The translations under genes and the position numbers were made by a program. Of a stretch of 46,712 bases of DNA, positions 24,962 through 33,524 are shown piece by piece. How positions within the stretch are numbered: position 1 is the stretch's first letter; each line of letters opens with the position of its first letter. A model generated the notes under the pieces. The model worked only from the letters and a program-made list of their open reading frames with translations, searched no databases and was not told where the DNA came from. The stretch covers positions 1 through 46,712 of the forward strand of contig JADGCU010000010.1 in NCBI GenBank assembly GCA_015228785.1, written 5' to 3'. This DNA is from Candidatus Omnitrophota bacterium (GTDB taxonomy: Bacteria; Omnitrophota; Gorgyraeia; Zapsychrales; Fredricksoniimonadaceae).

Positions 24962-25729
24962 GTGAAGCGATTTCTATTTATTTTTAGTTTTCTGGTTTGG
25001 TCTACATTTTCGTATGCCCAAGAAGTTGACAAAATTCTTTTTAAGGGCTATAGCACGGCGTTTGTTATTTATAACCGTTCTTCTGGAGCTGTTGTGAATG
25101 TGGATCCGGTGTTGAGTGCCCGACGTTTGCCCCCGTGCTCTACTTTTAAAATTTACAATACCCTCATTGGATTAGACCTGGACTTGATTCCGGGGGCAGA
25201 TGCTCCATGGTATAAGTGGAATGGCGTTCATCGCTCTATAGATGGATGGAATCAGGATTTGACTCTTCGTGAAGCATTTCGCGTGTCGGCTGTGCCCGCT
25301 TATCAGATTTTGGCGCGTCAGATTGGCGTTGAGCGCATGAAAGAATATGTCGATCAAATTGATTATGGAACCAGAGATATTTCTGCGGGGATCGATGTAT
25401 TCTGGCTTGACCGAAATGATGCGGTTTCGATCAAGATCAGCGCTGATGAGCAGGTCGCTCTTTTAAATAAGCTTCTTGATGGGAGGCTGCCGTTTGCGCA
25501 AAAGAATATCGCGATTCTGAAAGATGTCATGCAATTGGTTAAAACGGATAAGGGGACGCTTTACGGTAAGACGGGATCAGGCTCTGATGTGGGATGGCTT
25601 GTCGGGTTTGTTGAACACGGGGAGACGACATATGTTTTCGCATGTAATATTATTGGTGGAGAGAATCCTTCTGGGAAGGTCGCGCGGGCAATCGTAGAAG
25701 ATGTTTTTAAATCTCAAGGGCTTCTTTAG
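24962..25729 (+). CDS. Secreted class D (OXA-type) beta-lactamase-like protein
   Basis: The start is GTG 24962, with AAGGA five bases before it; the ORF track start at 24893 lies in the previous gene. The 255-residue product opens with a signal peptide (MKRFLFIFSFLVWSTFSYAQ). It has all main class D motifs: S60-T-F-K63 (nucleophile Ser and the Lys that is carboxylated), S109-A-V111, Y135-G-T137 (usually YGN), W148 next to the active site, and K203-T-G205. Family members hydrolyse penicillins and some other beta-lactams in the periplasm. A penicillin-binding or sensor role without hydrolysis is possible. It sits between heptosyltransferase genes and has no mobile element nearby, so it looks chromosomal and intrinsic. 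Confidence 0.9.
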   Translation: MKRFLFIFSFLVWSTFSYAQEVDKILFKGYSTAFVIYNRSSGAVVNVDPVLSARRLPPCSTFKIYNTLIGLDLDLIPGADAPWYKWNGVHRSIDGWNQDLTLREAFRVSAVPAYQILARQIGVERMKEYVDQIDYGTRDISAGIDVFWLDRNDAVSIKISADEQVALLNKLLDGRLPFAQKNIAILKDVMQLVKTDKGTLYGKTGSGSDVGWLVGFVEHGETTYVFACNIIGGENPSGKVARAIVEDVFKSQGLL

Positions 25730-25779
25730 ATCATGGCAGAGGGGTATTAATTATTTATATAATTGTCAGGGTATTGGCC

Positions 25780-25806
25780 TTGACATGCAGGGTTGCCACA
25801 TATAAT
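25780..25806 (+). promoter_or_regulatory. Promoter with consensus hexamers and 15-base spacer
   Basis: A perfect TTGACA (25780-25785) and a perfect TATAAT (25801-25806) are separated by only 15 bases, shorter than the optimal 17. The gap after the beta-lactamase-like gene is ~110 bases and no terminator was found in it. The leader to the GT9 start at 25841 has no Shine-Dalgarno. Confidence 0.55.
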
Positions 25807-25840
25807 CTCTTGAAATTAAAAATTTGAACAGTTTCTATCA

Positions 25841-26899
25841 ATGACAAAGACAGCTAATAATAAAGATTTTAGACGAATTCTGATTATTCGCACTGACAGG
25901 ATCGGGGATGCGATTCTGTCAACGCCTGTTATTGAGGCGATGAGGAATGCTTACCCATCTGCACATATTGCGGTCATGGCGCGGGTTTATGCTAAAGACG
26001 TGATCGAGGGAAATCCTTATTTGAATGAAGTAATTATTTATAACAAGAAGGAAGTAGAAGAGAGTTTGTTGGGGCTTCTCAAATTTGCGTTTGAAATCAG
26101 AAGAAAGAATTTTGATCTTGCCCTTATCTTACATCCTACTAACAGTGTTCATCTTTTGTCTTTTCTAGCCGGGATCCCCAGAAGAGTTGGATATGATCGG
26201 AAAATGGGATTTCTTTTGACGGATCGAATCGCGCATACAAAGCAGTTGGGCGAGAAGCATGAGATGGAATATGCGCTTGATCTGGTGAGGCATTTGGGGA
26301 TAAGTCCTCAGCACCATGGTCCTTTTGCGCCGTTAAATCCTGCTTCTGAAAAGCGGGCGGATGAATTATTCAAGAAACACGGGATCACGCCGCAGGATAA
26401 AGTTCTGGCGCTTCATCCGGGGACGAGTTGTAAGTCCAAGATGTGGTCGCAGGAACGATTTGCCCAGGCAGCGGATGAATTGGTGAAGACCAGTGGGTTT
26501 AAAGTTTTGGTTATGGGTGGTCCGGATGAAAAAGAGATCACGGGAAATGTCCTTAAGAATATGAAGTCTCCGGCCATTGACCTGACCGGAATCTCCGTAA
26601 GTCAGGATGTTAGTGTTCTCAAAAGATGCGGCCTTTTGATTACAACGGACTGCGGGACGATGCATATTGCGGCTGCTTTGGGGGTCCCTCTTGTTGTTAT
26701 TTTTGGACGAAAACAGGCAGGCATCAGTCCTGTTCGTTTTGGCCCTGTTAGTAAGAAGAGCCGTGTCTTGCATAAAGATGTTGGCTGCGAGACGTGTTTG
26801 GCTCATGACTGCACCAAGGGCTTTGCCTGTCTTCAGGCTGTGAGTGTTAAGGAAGTTGTGGATGTGGCTCAGAGTCTTCTTGGGGAATCTCATGGTTAA
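25841..26899 (+). CDS. Glycosyltransferase family 9, heptosyltransferase-like
   Basis: A 352-residue GT9 enzyme of LPS core synthesis. It opens with RILIIRTDRIGDAILSTPVIEAM. The second half has ALHPGTSCKSKMWSQERFAQA and the donor motif ITTDCGTMHIAAALGVPLVVIFG. The tail carries the heptosyltransferase Cys pattern CETCLAHDCTKGFAC followed by VSVKEVV. The ATG at 25841 has no clear ribosome site. The gene overlaps the next by eight bases. It is transcribed from the promoter just upstream, separately from the first half of the LPS cluster. Confidence 0.88.
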   Translation: MTKTANNKDFRRILIIRTDRIGDAILSTPVIEAMRNAYPSAHIAVMARVYAKDVIEGNPYLNEVIIYNKKEVEESLLGLLKFAFEIRRKNFDLALILHPTNSVHLLSFLAGIPRRVGYDRKMGFLLTDRIAHTKQLGEKHEMEYALDLVRHLGISPQHHGPFAPLNPASEKRADELFKKHGITPQDKVLALHPGTSCKSKMWSQERFAQAADELVKTSGFKVLVMGGPDEKEITGNVLKNMKSPAIDLTGISVSQDVSVLKRCGLLITTDCGTMHIAAALGVPLVVIFGRKQAGISPVRFGPVSKKSRVLHKDVGCETCLAHDCTKGFACLQAVSVKEVVDVAQSLLGESHG

Positions 26900-28286
26900 A
26901 GCAAAGACTACATTTTCACGAAAAGAGATCTCTATATTGTGCGCTCAGGCTACGGATCCGGATGAAGTTATTAGTAAGCCCGCTGTTGGTCGGTTGTTTT
27001 CGGATGTCGTTGAGAGTCTTTGTGATTCTTTTTTGCCAAGACGGGTTGCGCTCTATGACAGGATTTTTGCGCAGGTTATTGATTATTGTCGGCATCTGCC
27101 GGATGGTCAGGGGATGGATGATCTTTTAAAGAGATTTGGTTTGAGCGATGAGCGGGCTATCCTGGCTCGAAAGAAAAACGTAGAGAAAATGCGCAAATTC
27201 TCGGTTGCGAACCGGAAAAAGGTTAAAAAGATTTGTGTCCTTTCGCGAGTGACGATTGGGGCAGACGTTGCGGTTACAGGTGTTGTGCTGAGCAAGTTGG
27301 TGAATATCTTTCCTGGGGTGTGTATTGTTGTGATCGGTCCTAAGAAGCTTGTGGAAGTCTTTGGCGGGCATCCGAATATTTCAATTAAAGAAGTGCCTTA
27401 TGTAAGGCGAGGTGGTCTTTTGGGGCGGTTGAACTCCTGGGTTGATCTTGTTTGCGTTATCGATGAGGAAAGGCGAGGCCTTAGGCCTGATGAGTTTTTG
27501 CTGATTGATCCGGATTCTCGTTTGACGCAGCTTGGCCTTTTGCCTGTCATTCCTAAAGATGATGGATATTATTTCTTTCAGAGTCGGACGTATGCGAAGG
27601 CGCGTTCAGGTCGGATTGGAGAACTTACGGCGAATTGGTTGGATCAGGTTTTTGGTCCTGGCAGTCAAAAAACATATCCAGAAATTTTCATTGATAAGAA
27701 TATTCTGAAAATAGGTAGAGCCTGTGCTCAAAAACTTTCTCATTCAGGGGCGAGGCCTATTGTTTGTATTAATTTTGGCGTGGGAGGAAATGAGAAGAAG
27801 AGGGTCTCGCCTGACTTTGAAGACAATCTGGTGAGGGATATCCTGAATCAGGGGGCGGCGGTTATTTTGGATAAAGGTTTTGGTGATGAAGTTGATATGG
27901 TAAATGTTTTGGTTTCAAAGTTGCGGGCTCAAGGAAAGATTGTTCTTGATGCCAATGAGGGGAATATTTTTAAATTGGCCAAAGAGAGTGCTTGGCCCTG
28001 TGATGTCCTGACTTGGGAAGGCGGGCTTGCCGTTTTTGGCGCGCTTATCGCGTCTAGCAATGTTTATATGGGGTATGATTCGGGATTTCAGCATATCGCC
28101 TCTGCCCAAGGAGTTCCTATTGTTGATATCTTTTTTGGTGCGCCATCTTCGTTGTTTATTAAGCGCTGGACCCCGTATGGTAAAAACAGGGTTAAGATCG
28201 TGGGAGGTCAAAGCCTTAAGAAGGACGATGTAACCCCTGATCATGTCCTTTCTGCCCTCAAGAAACTACTTTCAGAACAGCCTTAA
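26892..28286 (+). CDS. Divergent GT9-like protein with N-terminal extension
   Basis: About 464 residues from ATG 26892; the ORF track begins 16 codons earlier inside the previous gene. Residues ~112-460 show a worn GT9 pattern: KKICVLSRVTIGADVAVTGVVL at the start of the domain and SNVYMGYDSGFQHIASAQGVPIVDIFFG near the end, where GT9 enzymes have DSGPLHLAAALGVP. The first ~110 residues are not recognised and look helical and soluble. The tail lacks the Cys pattern of its neighbours. It may use another donor or be a non-catalytic partner. It ends the GT block before hldA. Confidence 0.7.
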   Translation: MVKAKTTFSRKEISILCAQATDPDEVISKPAVGRLFSDVVESLCDSFLPRRVALYDRIFAQVIDYCRHLPDGQGMDDLLKRFGLSDERAILARKKNVEKMRKFSVANRKKVKKICVLSRVTIGADVAVTGVVLSKLVNIFPGVCIVVIGPKKLVEVFGGHPNISIKEVPYVRRGGLLGRLNSWVDLVCVIDEERRGLRPDEFLLIDPDSRLTQLGLLPVIPKDDGYYFFQSRTYAKARSGRIGELTANWLDQVFGPGSQKTYPEIFIDKNILKIGRACAQKLSHSGARPIVCINFGVGGNEKKRVSPDFEDNLVRDILNQGAAVILDKGFGDEVDMVNVLVSKLRAQGKIVLDANEGNIFKLAKESAWPCDVLTWEGGLAVFGALIASSNVYMGYDSGFQHIASAQGVPIVDIFFGAPSSLFIKRWTPYGKNRVKIVGGQSLKKDDVTPDHVLSALKKLLSEQP

Positions 28287-28304
28287 GCACCCTGTCTTCC
28301 TTCG

Positions 28305-28333
28305 TTGACATCATTTTTAAGCTGTGTTACCAT
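28305..28333 (+). promoter_or_regulatory. Sigma70-type promoter for the hldA-kds-lpt operon
   Basis: A perfect TTGACA (28305-28310) is followed after 17 bases by TACCAT (28328-28333), a moderate -10. Transcription would start near 28340, about 26 bases before the hldA ATG. That leader has no Shine-Dalgarno. It would drive the overlapping genes hldA-kdsB-kdsA-kdsD-kdsC-lptCA-lptB. Confidence 0.55.
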
Positions 28334-28365
28334 AAAGCCTCTTTTTTACGAATAAAATAATTATT

Positions 28366-29391
28366 ATGATTAAATACACTAAAATTCTTAATAGTTTTAA
28401 GCGCTGCCATGTCCTCGTGATCGGGGATTTGATTCTTGATCAGTATATCAAGGGGTCGGTGGATAGGATTTCACCAGAAGCGCCGGTGCCGATCCTTCTT
28501 CAAAGGGATATGTTTTATACGCCAGGCGGGGCTGCGAATGTGGCGAATAATTTGAGTAGCCTGGGTGCTAAAGTCACGGTTGTGGGGCGTATTGGCAACG
28601 ATCGCGAAGGTCATCAGCTTAAAGAACTTCTTAAAGAGCGCAGGATTCGCACGGTTGGGATTTTTGAAGACCGCCGCGTGCATACGATCCTCAAGACCAG
28701 GATCATCGCCCATCAACAACAGCTTGTTCGTGTTGATCGGGAGCTTGTGGTGGATGATTCGGACGGGTCTTTTTATGCCAAGAGCATTGCTCCTTTTTTG
28801 CACAAGAATTTTAATGATTTTGATGCGGTCATTATTTCTGACTATGGCAAGGGGATCATTCAGCCTGAATTGGTAGAGGATGTCACAACCATGGCCGGGA
28901 AACGAGGCATTCCCGTTGTGGTGGATCCTAAGGTTGAGCATCTTAAATTTTATGGTCATGTGAGTTCGATCACGCCAAATCGCAAGGAAGCCGAGAATGC
29001 GATGAAGAGTCTTGAGCCTCATACGCGAAAAGATTTTGGTATTTTGAAGACTAGGCTTGATTCCATGGAGACGGTCAAGAAATCAGGTGTTGGTCTTTTA
29101 AATTATTTGGGCATTGATTCGCTTTTAATTACGCTTGGTGAGGATGGGATGTGCCTTTTTGAACAAGGAAAACAGCCTCTTCATATCCCGACACGGGCTC
29201 ATGAGGTCTTTGATGTTTCAGGTGCGGGGGATACGGTGATTTCTGTTTTTGCTTTAGCCATGGCGGCTGGTGCTAAAAAGAAAGAGGCAGCCGACATAGC
29301 AAATCATGCGGCGGGTATTGTCGTCGCGAAGATAGGGGCCGCCTCAGTGACGCCCGAGGAACTCGTTTCTTCCTTCAAGGAGGAAAGATGA
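28366..29391 (+). CDS. hldA: D-glycero-beta-D-manno-heptose 7-phosphate kinase
   Basis: Phosphorylates heptose 7-phosphate to the 1,7-bisphosphate on the way to ADP-heptose, the donor used by GT9 heptosyltransferases. The 341 residues form a PfkB/ribokinase-type kinase with VLVIGDLILDQYI, SPEAPVPIL, TPGGAANVANNLSSLGA and the C-terminal catalytic motif DVSGAGDTVISVFALA. Only the kinase half of the HldE fusion is present; the nucleotidyltransferase domain (HldC) must be encoded elsewhere. It overlaps kdsB by four bases, joining heptose supply to Kdo supply in one transcript. Confidence 0.93.
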   Translation: MIKYTKILNSFKRCHVLVIGDLILDQYIKGSVDRISPEAPVPILLQRDMFYTPGGAANVANNLSSLGAKVTVVGRIGNDREGHQLKELLKERRIRTVGIFEDRRVHTILKTRIIAHQQQLVRVDRELVVDDSDGSFYAKSIAPFLHKNFNDFDAVIISDYGKGIIQPELVEDVTTMAGKRGIPVVVDPKVEHLKFYGHVSSITPNRKEAENAMKSLEPHTRKDFGILKTRLDSMETVKKSGVGLLNYLGIDSLLITLGEDGMCLFEQGKQPLHIPTRAHEVFDVSGAGDTVISVFALAMAAGAKKKEAADIANHAAGIVVAKIGAASVTPEELVSSFKEER

Positions 29392-30128
29392 AGGCTGTTG
29401 GTGTTCTTCCGGCTCGTTGGGCCTCGACCCGTTTACCAGGCAAGGTCCTTGTTGACATTTGCGGTAAACCTTTGGTTCAGCACGTCTGGGAGAGGGTTAG
29501 GCAGTGTAAGCGTCTTAGCGAGGTGATCATTGCTTGTGATGAGTCGAATGTTTTGGAGCGGTGCAAGGCTTTTGGGGCAAATGCAGTCTTAACCTCCAGG
29601 GATCATCCGTCAGGTTCTGATCGCGTTTCGGAAGCAACGTCCCGCAGTGATGCGGATATCATTGTTAATATTCAGGCTGATGAACCTTTGATCGATCCAG
29701 TCCTTATTGATGACTTGGTGTTGGCCCTTGAGAATGACGAGGCGTGTGTGGTGGCGACACCAATTAAAAGGATCGGGAGTGCTCTGGATTTCAATAATCC
29801 GAATATTGTAAAGGTTGTTGTGGATGTGAACGGGCACGCTCTTTATTTTTCACGTGCTGCGATTCCTTTTAAGCGGGATGGGGAACCGTCCGATCATTCC
29901 AGATATTTCCGGCATCTGGGGCTTTATGCGTATCGTCGGGACTTTCTTTTTACATATTGTCAGTGGTCCAAGTCCTTCTTGGAGCAGGAAGAGTGTTTGG
30001 AGCAGCTGCGGATCCTTGAGGCAGGGTACAAGATTAAGTGTGTTGAGACAGATGTTGATTCGATCGGCGTGGATACGCATGAAGATGTTCAAAAGGTTAT
30101 TAATCTTTTGAGGAGGAAGACATCATGA
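29388..30128 (+). CDS. kdsB: CMP-Kdo synthetase
   Basis: Activates Kdo with CTP to give CMP-Kdo, the donor for WaaA. The 246 residues have the N-terminal nucleotide-binding motif LPARWASTRLPGKVL, then IIACDES, NIQADEPLID, and HLGLYAYRRDFL. The C-terminal LEQLRILEAGYKI and DTHEDVQKV are typical. It overlaps hldA and kdsA by ATGA on both sides. Confidence 0.96.
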   Translation: MKAVGVLPARWASTRLPGKVLVDICGKPLVQHVWERVRQCKRLSEVIIACDESNVLERCKAFGANAVLTSRDHPSGSDRVSEATSRSDADIIVNIQADEPLIDPVLIDDLVLALENDEACVVATPIKRIGSALDFNNPNIVKVVVDVNGHALYFSRAAIPFKRDGEPSDHSRYFRHLGLYAYRRDFLFTYCQWSKSFLEQEECLEQLRILEAGYKIKCVETDVDSIGVDTHEDVQKVINLLRRKTS

Positions 30129-30958
30129 AGACCCGCATTGTGAAAGCCGGTAATGTAGAATTTGGCGGCGGGAATCCTTTTGTTCTCATAGCAGGACCTT
30201 GCGTGATCGAGGATCGCAAGTCAACGATTAAAATTGCGGGCAATCTTGCGAAATTGACGAAACGTTTAGGGATACCGTATGTTTTTAAGGCTAGTTACGA
30301 TAAAGCTAACCGGACATCGATCGGTGCTTTTCGTGGGCCAGGGATTGATGAGGGGATCGAGATTCTGCGGGAGGTCAAAGAACGTTTTGGTGTTCCAATT
30401 TTGAGTGATGTTCATAATCAGTCTGAGGTGGAGCTTGCAGGGACTGTTTTGGATATTCTACAGATTCCTGCGTTTTTGTGTCGTCAGACAGATCTTGTGG
30501 TGAGCGTTGCGATGACGCGCAAGGTTGTGAATGTGAAGAAGGGACAGTTTCTGGCACCCTGGGATGTGGGTTCTATTGTGAAAAAGATCGAGAGTACTGG
30601 CAATCGCAAGATTTTATTGACAGAGCGTGGTGCGAGTTTTGGTTACAATAATTTAGTTACGGATTTTACGTCTTTTGAGATCATGGCGCGTACGGGTTGT
30701 CCTGTTGTTTATGATGTGACTCACAGCGTTCAGCAGCCAGGCGGTTTAGGAGATTCCACGGGTGGGCGCAGCGAGTTTGTTCCTCTTTTGTCACGCTGTG
30801 GTGTTGCGGCCGGTGTTGATGCGGTCTTTATGGAAACGCATGAAAATCCTAAGAAGTCTCCGTCTGATGGTCCGAATATGATCGCGCTCGGTAGGCTTGA
30901 ACCGCTTTTGGTTGAGATGATGAAAATTGACAGGATTGTTAAGAAATTGAAGGATTAG
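30125..30958 (+). CDS. kdsA: Kdo 8-phosphate synthase
   Basis: Condenses arabinose 5-phosphate with phosphoenolpyruvate to Kdo 8-phosphate. The 277 residues have the family motifs FKASYDKANRTS, LSDVHNQSEVE, FLCRQTDLV, LTERGASFGYNNLV and DVTHSVQQPGG. The Cys in IAGPCVIE is the metal ligand of the metal-dependent class (as in the Aquifex enzyme), where the metal-independent class has Asn. It is therefore probably metal-dependent. It is followed after four bases by kdsD, which makes its arabinose 5-phosphate substrate. Confidence 0.96.
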   Translation: MKTRIVKAGNVEFGGGNPFVLIAGPCVIEDRKSTIKIAGNLAKLTKRLGIPYVFKASYDKANRTSIGAFRGPGIDEGIEILREVKERFGVPILSDVHNQSEVELAGTVLDILQIPAFLCRQTDLVVSVAMTRKVVNVKKGQFLAPWDVGSIVKKIESTGNRKILLTERGASFGYNNLVTDFTSFEIMARTGCPVVYDVTHSVQQPGGLGDSTGGRSEFVPLLSRCGVAAGVDAVFMETHENPKKSPSDGPNMIALGRLEPLLVEMMKIDRIVKKLKD

Positions 30959-30962
30959 ACTT

Positions 30963-31925
30963 ATGCCGCTTAAACGAGCGAAAGATGTTTTGCAAATTGA
31001 AGCTCAGGCTGTGACAGCGCTGATCGGAAATTTAGATGATAACTTTACGAGAGCCGTTGATGTCATTGCTAAGTGTAGGGGGCGCGTTATTGTGGCTGGG
31101 ATGGGAAAGACGGGGATCGTTGGCCATAAGATCTCGGCTACGCTTTCTTCAACCGGAACACCCAGTATTTTCATGCACAGTGCAGAGGCTGTTCATGGTG
31201 ATTTGGGTCAGGTCACGCGTGATGATGTCGTGATCCTGATTTCTTCTAGTGGTGAAACCGAGGAAACGGTTCGGCTTTTGCCATCTTTGAAAAAGATCGG
31301 TTGTAAGACGATCGCTATGACGGGGTGTATCAAGTCGACGCTGACACGTTACTGTGATGTGACGCTTAATTGCGGGGTTAAGACAGAGGGGTGTCCTTTG
31401 GGGCTTGCGCCGATGGCTTCGACTACGGCGACCTTGGCGATGGGGGATGCATTGGCCGCATGTCTTGTGGATCGGAAGAATTTTAAACAAGAGGATTTCG
31501 CCTTTTATCATCCTGGCGGGAGTTTGGGCCGTCGGCTTTTATTGACGGTTGAGGATGTTATGCGTAAAGGCGCTCATTTTGCTAAGGTTTCTGATGTGGT
31601 GAAGGTCAAGGATGTGCTTTTAGCCATTACCAAGGCCCGTTGTGGATCAGCTTGCGTTGTGGATAAGAAAAATAAATTTAGCGGTATTTTTACAGATGGA
31701 GATCTTCGCCGGCATTTAGAGAGCGACACCGAGATTCTTCAACGGCCGGTAGGGCAAGTGATGACGAGAAGTCCCTTGACGATCTGTAAGGATCGTCTTG
31801 CCGCTGAGGCTTTTGAGATTTTGATGTCGAAGAAGGTTGACGAGCTTCCCGTTGTGGATGCCAAAGGTCATCTTGTTGGTCTTTTGGACGTCCAGGATCT
31901 TCTGAAAGCAGGGTTGGCTAGATGA
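30963..31925 (+). CDS. kdsD: Arabinose 5-phosphate isomerase (KpsF/GutQ type)
   Basis: Converts ribulose 5-phosphate to arabinose 5-phosphate, the first Kdo precursor. The 320 residues comprise a SIS sugar isomerase domain (about 35-180: GRVIVAGMGKTGIVGHKI, HSAEAVHGDLG, SSSGETEE, APMASTTATLAMGDALA) and two CBS domains (about 205-320, ending LVGLLDVQDLLKAG). FYHPGGSLGRRLL links the two parts. The gene overlaps kdsC by four bases. Confidence 0.95.
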   Translation: MPLKRAKDVLQIEAQAVTALIGNLDDNFTRAVDVIAKCRGRVIVAGMGKTGIVGHKISATLSSTGTPSIFMHSAEAVHGDLGQVTRDDVVILISSSGETEETVRLLPSLKKIGCKTIAMTGCIKSTLTRYCDVTLNCGVKTEGCPLGLAPMASTTATLAMGDALAACLVDRKNFKQEDFAFYHPGGSLGRRLLLTVEDVMRKGAHFAKVSDVVKVKDVLLAITKARCGSACVVDKKNKFSGIFTDGDLRRHLESDTEILQRPVGQVMTRSPLTICKDRLAAEAFEILMSKKVDELPVVDAKGHLVGLLDVQDLLKAGLAR

Positions 31926-32419
31926 TGAGCAAGCTTAAGAAAATCAAAGTTTTGGCGATGGATGTTGACGGTGTTATGACCGATGGACGGATTGTCTATG
32001 ATGGAGACGGCAAGGAGCTTAAATTCTTTGACGTACAGGATGGTTATGCGATTGGCCGAGCCAGGAAGTCCGGTATTAAGATTGCGGTTATTTCAGCGCG
32101 TGGATGTCAGGCGGTCAGGGCGCGCGCGGCGGATCTTAAATTTGACAAAGTTTATCTGGATGTGTACCCCAAGATCGATGCGTATGAAAAAATGATTAAA
32201 GTTTTTGGTGTGACGGATGAAGAGGTTTGTTTTATTGGTGATGATCTTCCGGATTATGAGATCCTTGCGCGCGTTGGTTTTGCCGCAGCACCTAAGAACG
32301 CTGCTCCTGAAATTAAGAAGATCGTAGATTATGTTGCCCAACGTAGCGGTGGGCGAGGTGCTGTGCGTGAAATCGCTGAGAAGATCCTCAAGGCCCAGGG
32401 ATTTTGGAGTGTGAAATGA
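31922..32419 (+). CDS. kdsC: Kdo 8-phosphate phosphatase
   Basis: Removes the phosphate from Kdo 8-phosphate. It is a small 165-residue HAD-family enzyme without a cap domain. Nucleophile and acid Asp are in LAMDVDGVMTDGRI, the motif II Ser/Thr region is ISARGCQAV, and the metal-binding Asp pair is in FIGDDLPDYEIL. With kdsD, kdsA and kdsB next to it the route from ribulose 5-phosphate to CMP-Kdo is complete. Its stop overlaps the ATG of the Lpt fusion gene. Confidence 0.95.
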   Translation: MMSKLKKIKVLAMDVDGVMTDGRIVYDGDGKELKFFDVQDGYAIGRARKSGIKIAVISARGCQAVRARAADLKFDKVYLDVYPKIDAYEKMIKVFGVTDEEVCFIGDDLPDYEILARVGFAAAPKNAAPEIKKIVDYVAQRSGGRGAVREIAEKILKAQGFWSVK

Positions 32420-33516
32420 AGTTTTTTCTTGGTATTGTGGTGATTATTTTTATTGTGTGCTCTTTTACGGCAGCGCCGTTTGTTTACGCGGAGCCTGTTG
32501 CCGGATATGTTTGTAATGCTGCGACAAAGGAATGTTTTCTTGATCTTATTAAGGATGACACAGGTGATTTGTCCTTCCCCGGGTGTGTTGCTTATGATGC
32601 TGCTCAAGAGGCGTCTTTGGCGAAAAAAGGATTTGTGATAATTTCAGGAGGGGAGCTTCATAGGAGAATGGAGCAGGATCAGAAATATTCTTTTTGCGAT
32701 GAGGGGAAGAATCCTCAGAAAGAGAAAACAGGGGACGCTAAAGAGATGTCTTCATTGCCTCAGCAGATCGATGGGTTTAATTTGGTTGGGTATAGTGACG
32801 GCGGGCAGAAGGCCTGGGATATCAAGGGAGACAAGGCTAATATTCAGGGTGATCAGGTAGACGTTACCAATGTGAACGCAAATTCCTATGGTGATGAGGA
32901 TATGAACATTAAGGCCAAGAAGGGGACGCTTGATAAGGCAACAGGGAATGTTTTCCTTGAAAAGGATGTGGTCGTCACCTCTGAGGGTGGTGCTCAGATG
33001 AAGACTGATACGCTCGAATGGCAGCGTCAGAAAGATTTGGTTCAGACCAGTGATAAGGTTGTTATTCAAGATGAGGAAATGATGGTTTCTGGTGTTGGCA
33101 TGGAGGCGCATCCTTCCACGCGGGCGGCAAAGCTTCATGGGGATGTGACAGCCAATATTTCTGCGGAATCTTCGGGAGGTAAGAAGGATAATCGGATTGA
33201 AATTACCTCTGATGGTCCCATGGATCTTGATCAGGCGAAGCAGAAAGCGGTCTTTCGTGATAATGTCATGGCTATCGAGTTATCAACGGGGCGGAAGTTG
33301 AAAGCTGATCAAATGGATGTGATTTTTGATGAGAAATCGAAGAAGATCAAGGAGATTGTTTGTACAGGAAATGTTGAATTGCATCAGGACGGGAATGTGA
33401 CTCATTCTGAAGTGCTGGTGTACAAAGCGGATGAGCAGCGTATGACTTTGACCGGTCGGCCCAAGTTGTTGATCGATCCCGGCACGGTGGACACGAAAGA
33501 GTTTTTTAAGTATTAG
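32416..33516 (+). CDS. LptC-LptA fusion, periplasmic LPS bridge protein
   Basis: About 366 residues from ATG 32416, overlapping the kdsC stop (ATGA). A signal peptide (cleavage near VYA|EP, residue 25) is followed by an unknown ~90-residue segment with four Cys. The LptC-like domain starts at GFNLVGYSDGGQKAWDIKGD and includes NIKAKKGTLDKATGNVFLEKDVV. The last ~110 residues match LptA/OstA: KQKAVFRDNVMAIE, LKADQMDVIFDE, CTGNVELHQDG and LTGRPKLL. LptC and LptA are normally separate. LptC is usually anchored by an uncleaved helix; here the hydrophobic N-terminus could act either way. LptB follows after eight bases, so the transport role is well supported. Confidence 0.85.
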   Translation: MKFFLGIVVIIFIVCSFTAAPFVYAEPVAGYVCNAATKECFLDLIKDDTGDLSFPGCVAYDAAQEASLAKKGFVIISGGELHRRMEQDQKYSFCDEGKNPQKEKTGDAKEMSSLPQQIDGFNLVGYSDGGQKAWDIKGDKANIQGDQVDVTNVNANSYGDEDMNIKAKKGTLDKATGNVFLEKDVVVTSEGGAQMKTDTLEWQRQKDLVQTSDKVVIQDEEMMVSGVGMEAHPSTRAAKLHGDVTANISAESSGGKKDNRIEITSDGPMDLDQAKQKAVFRDNVMAIELSTGRKLKADQMDVIFDEKSKKIKEIVCTGNVELHQDGNVTHSEVLVYKADEQRMTLTGRPKLLIDPGTVDTKEFFKY

Positions 33517-33524
33517 AGGATGAC

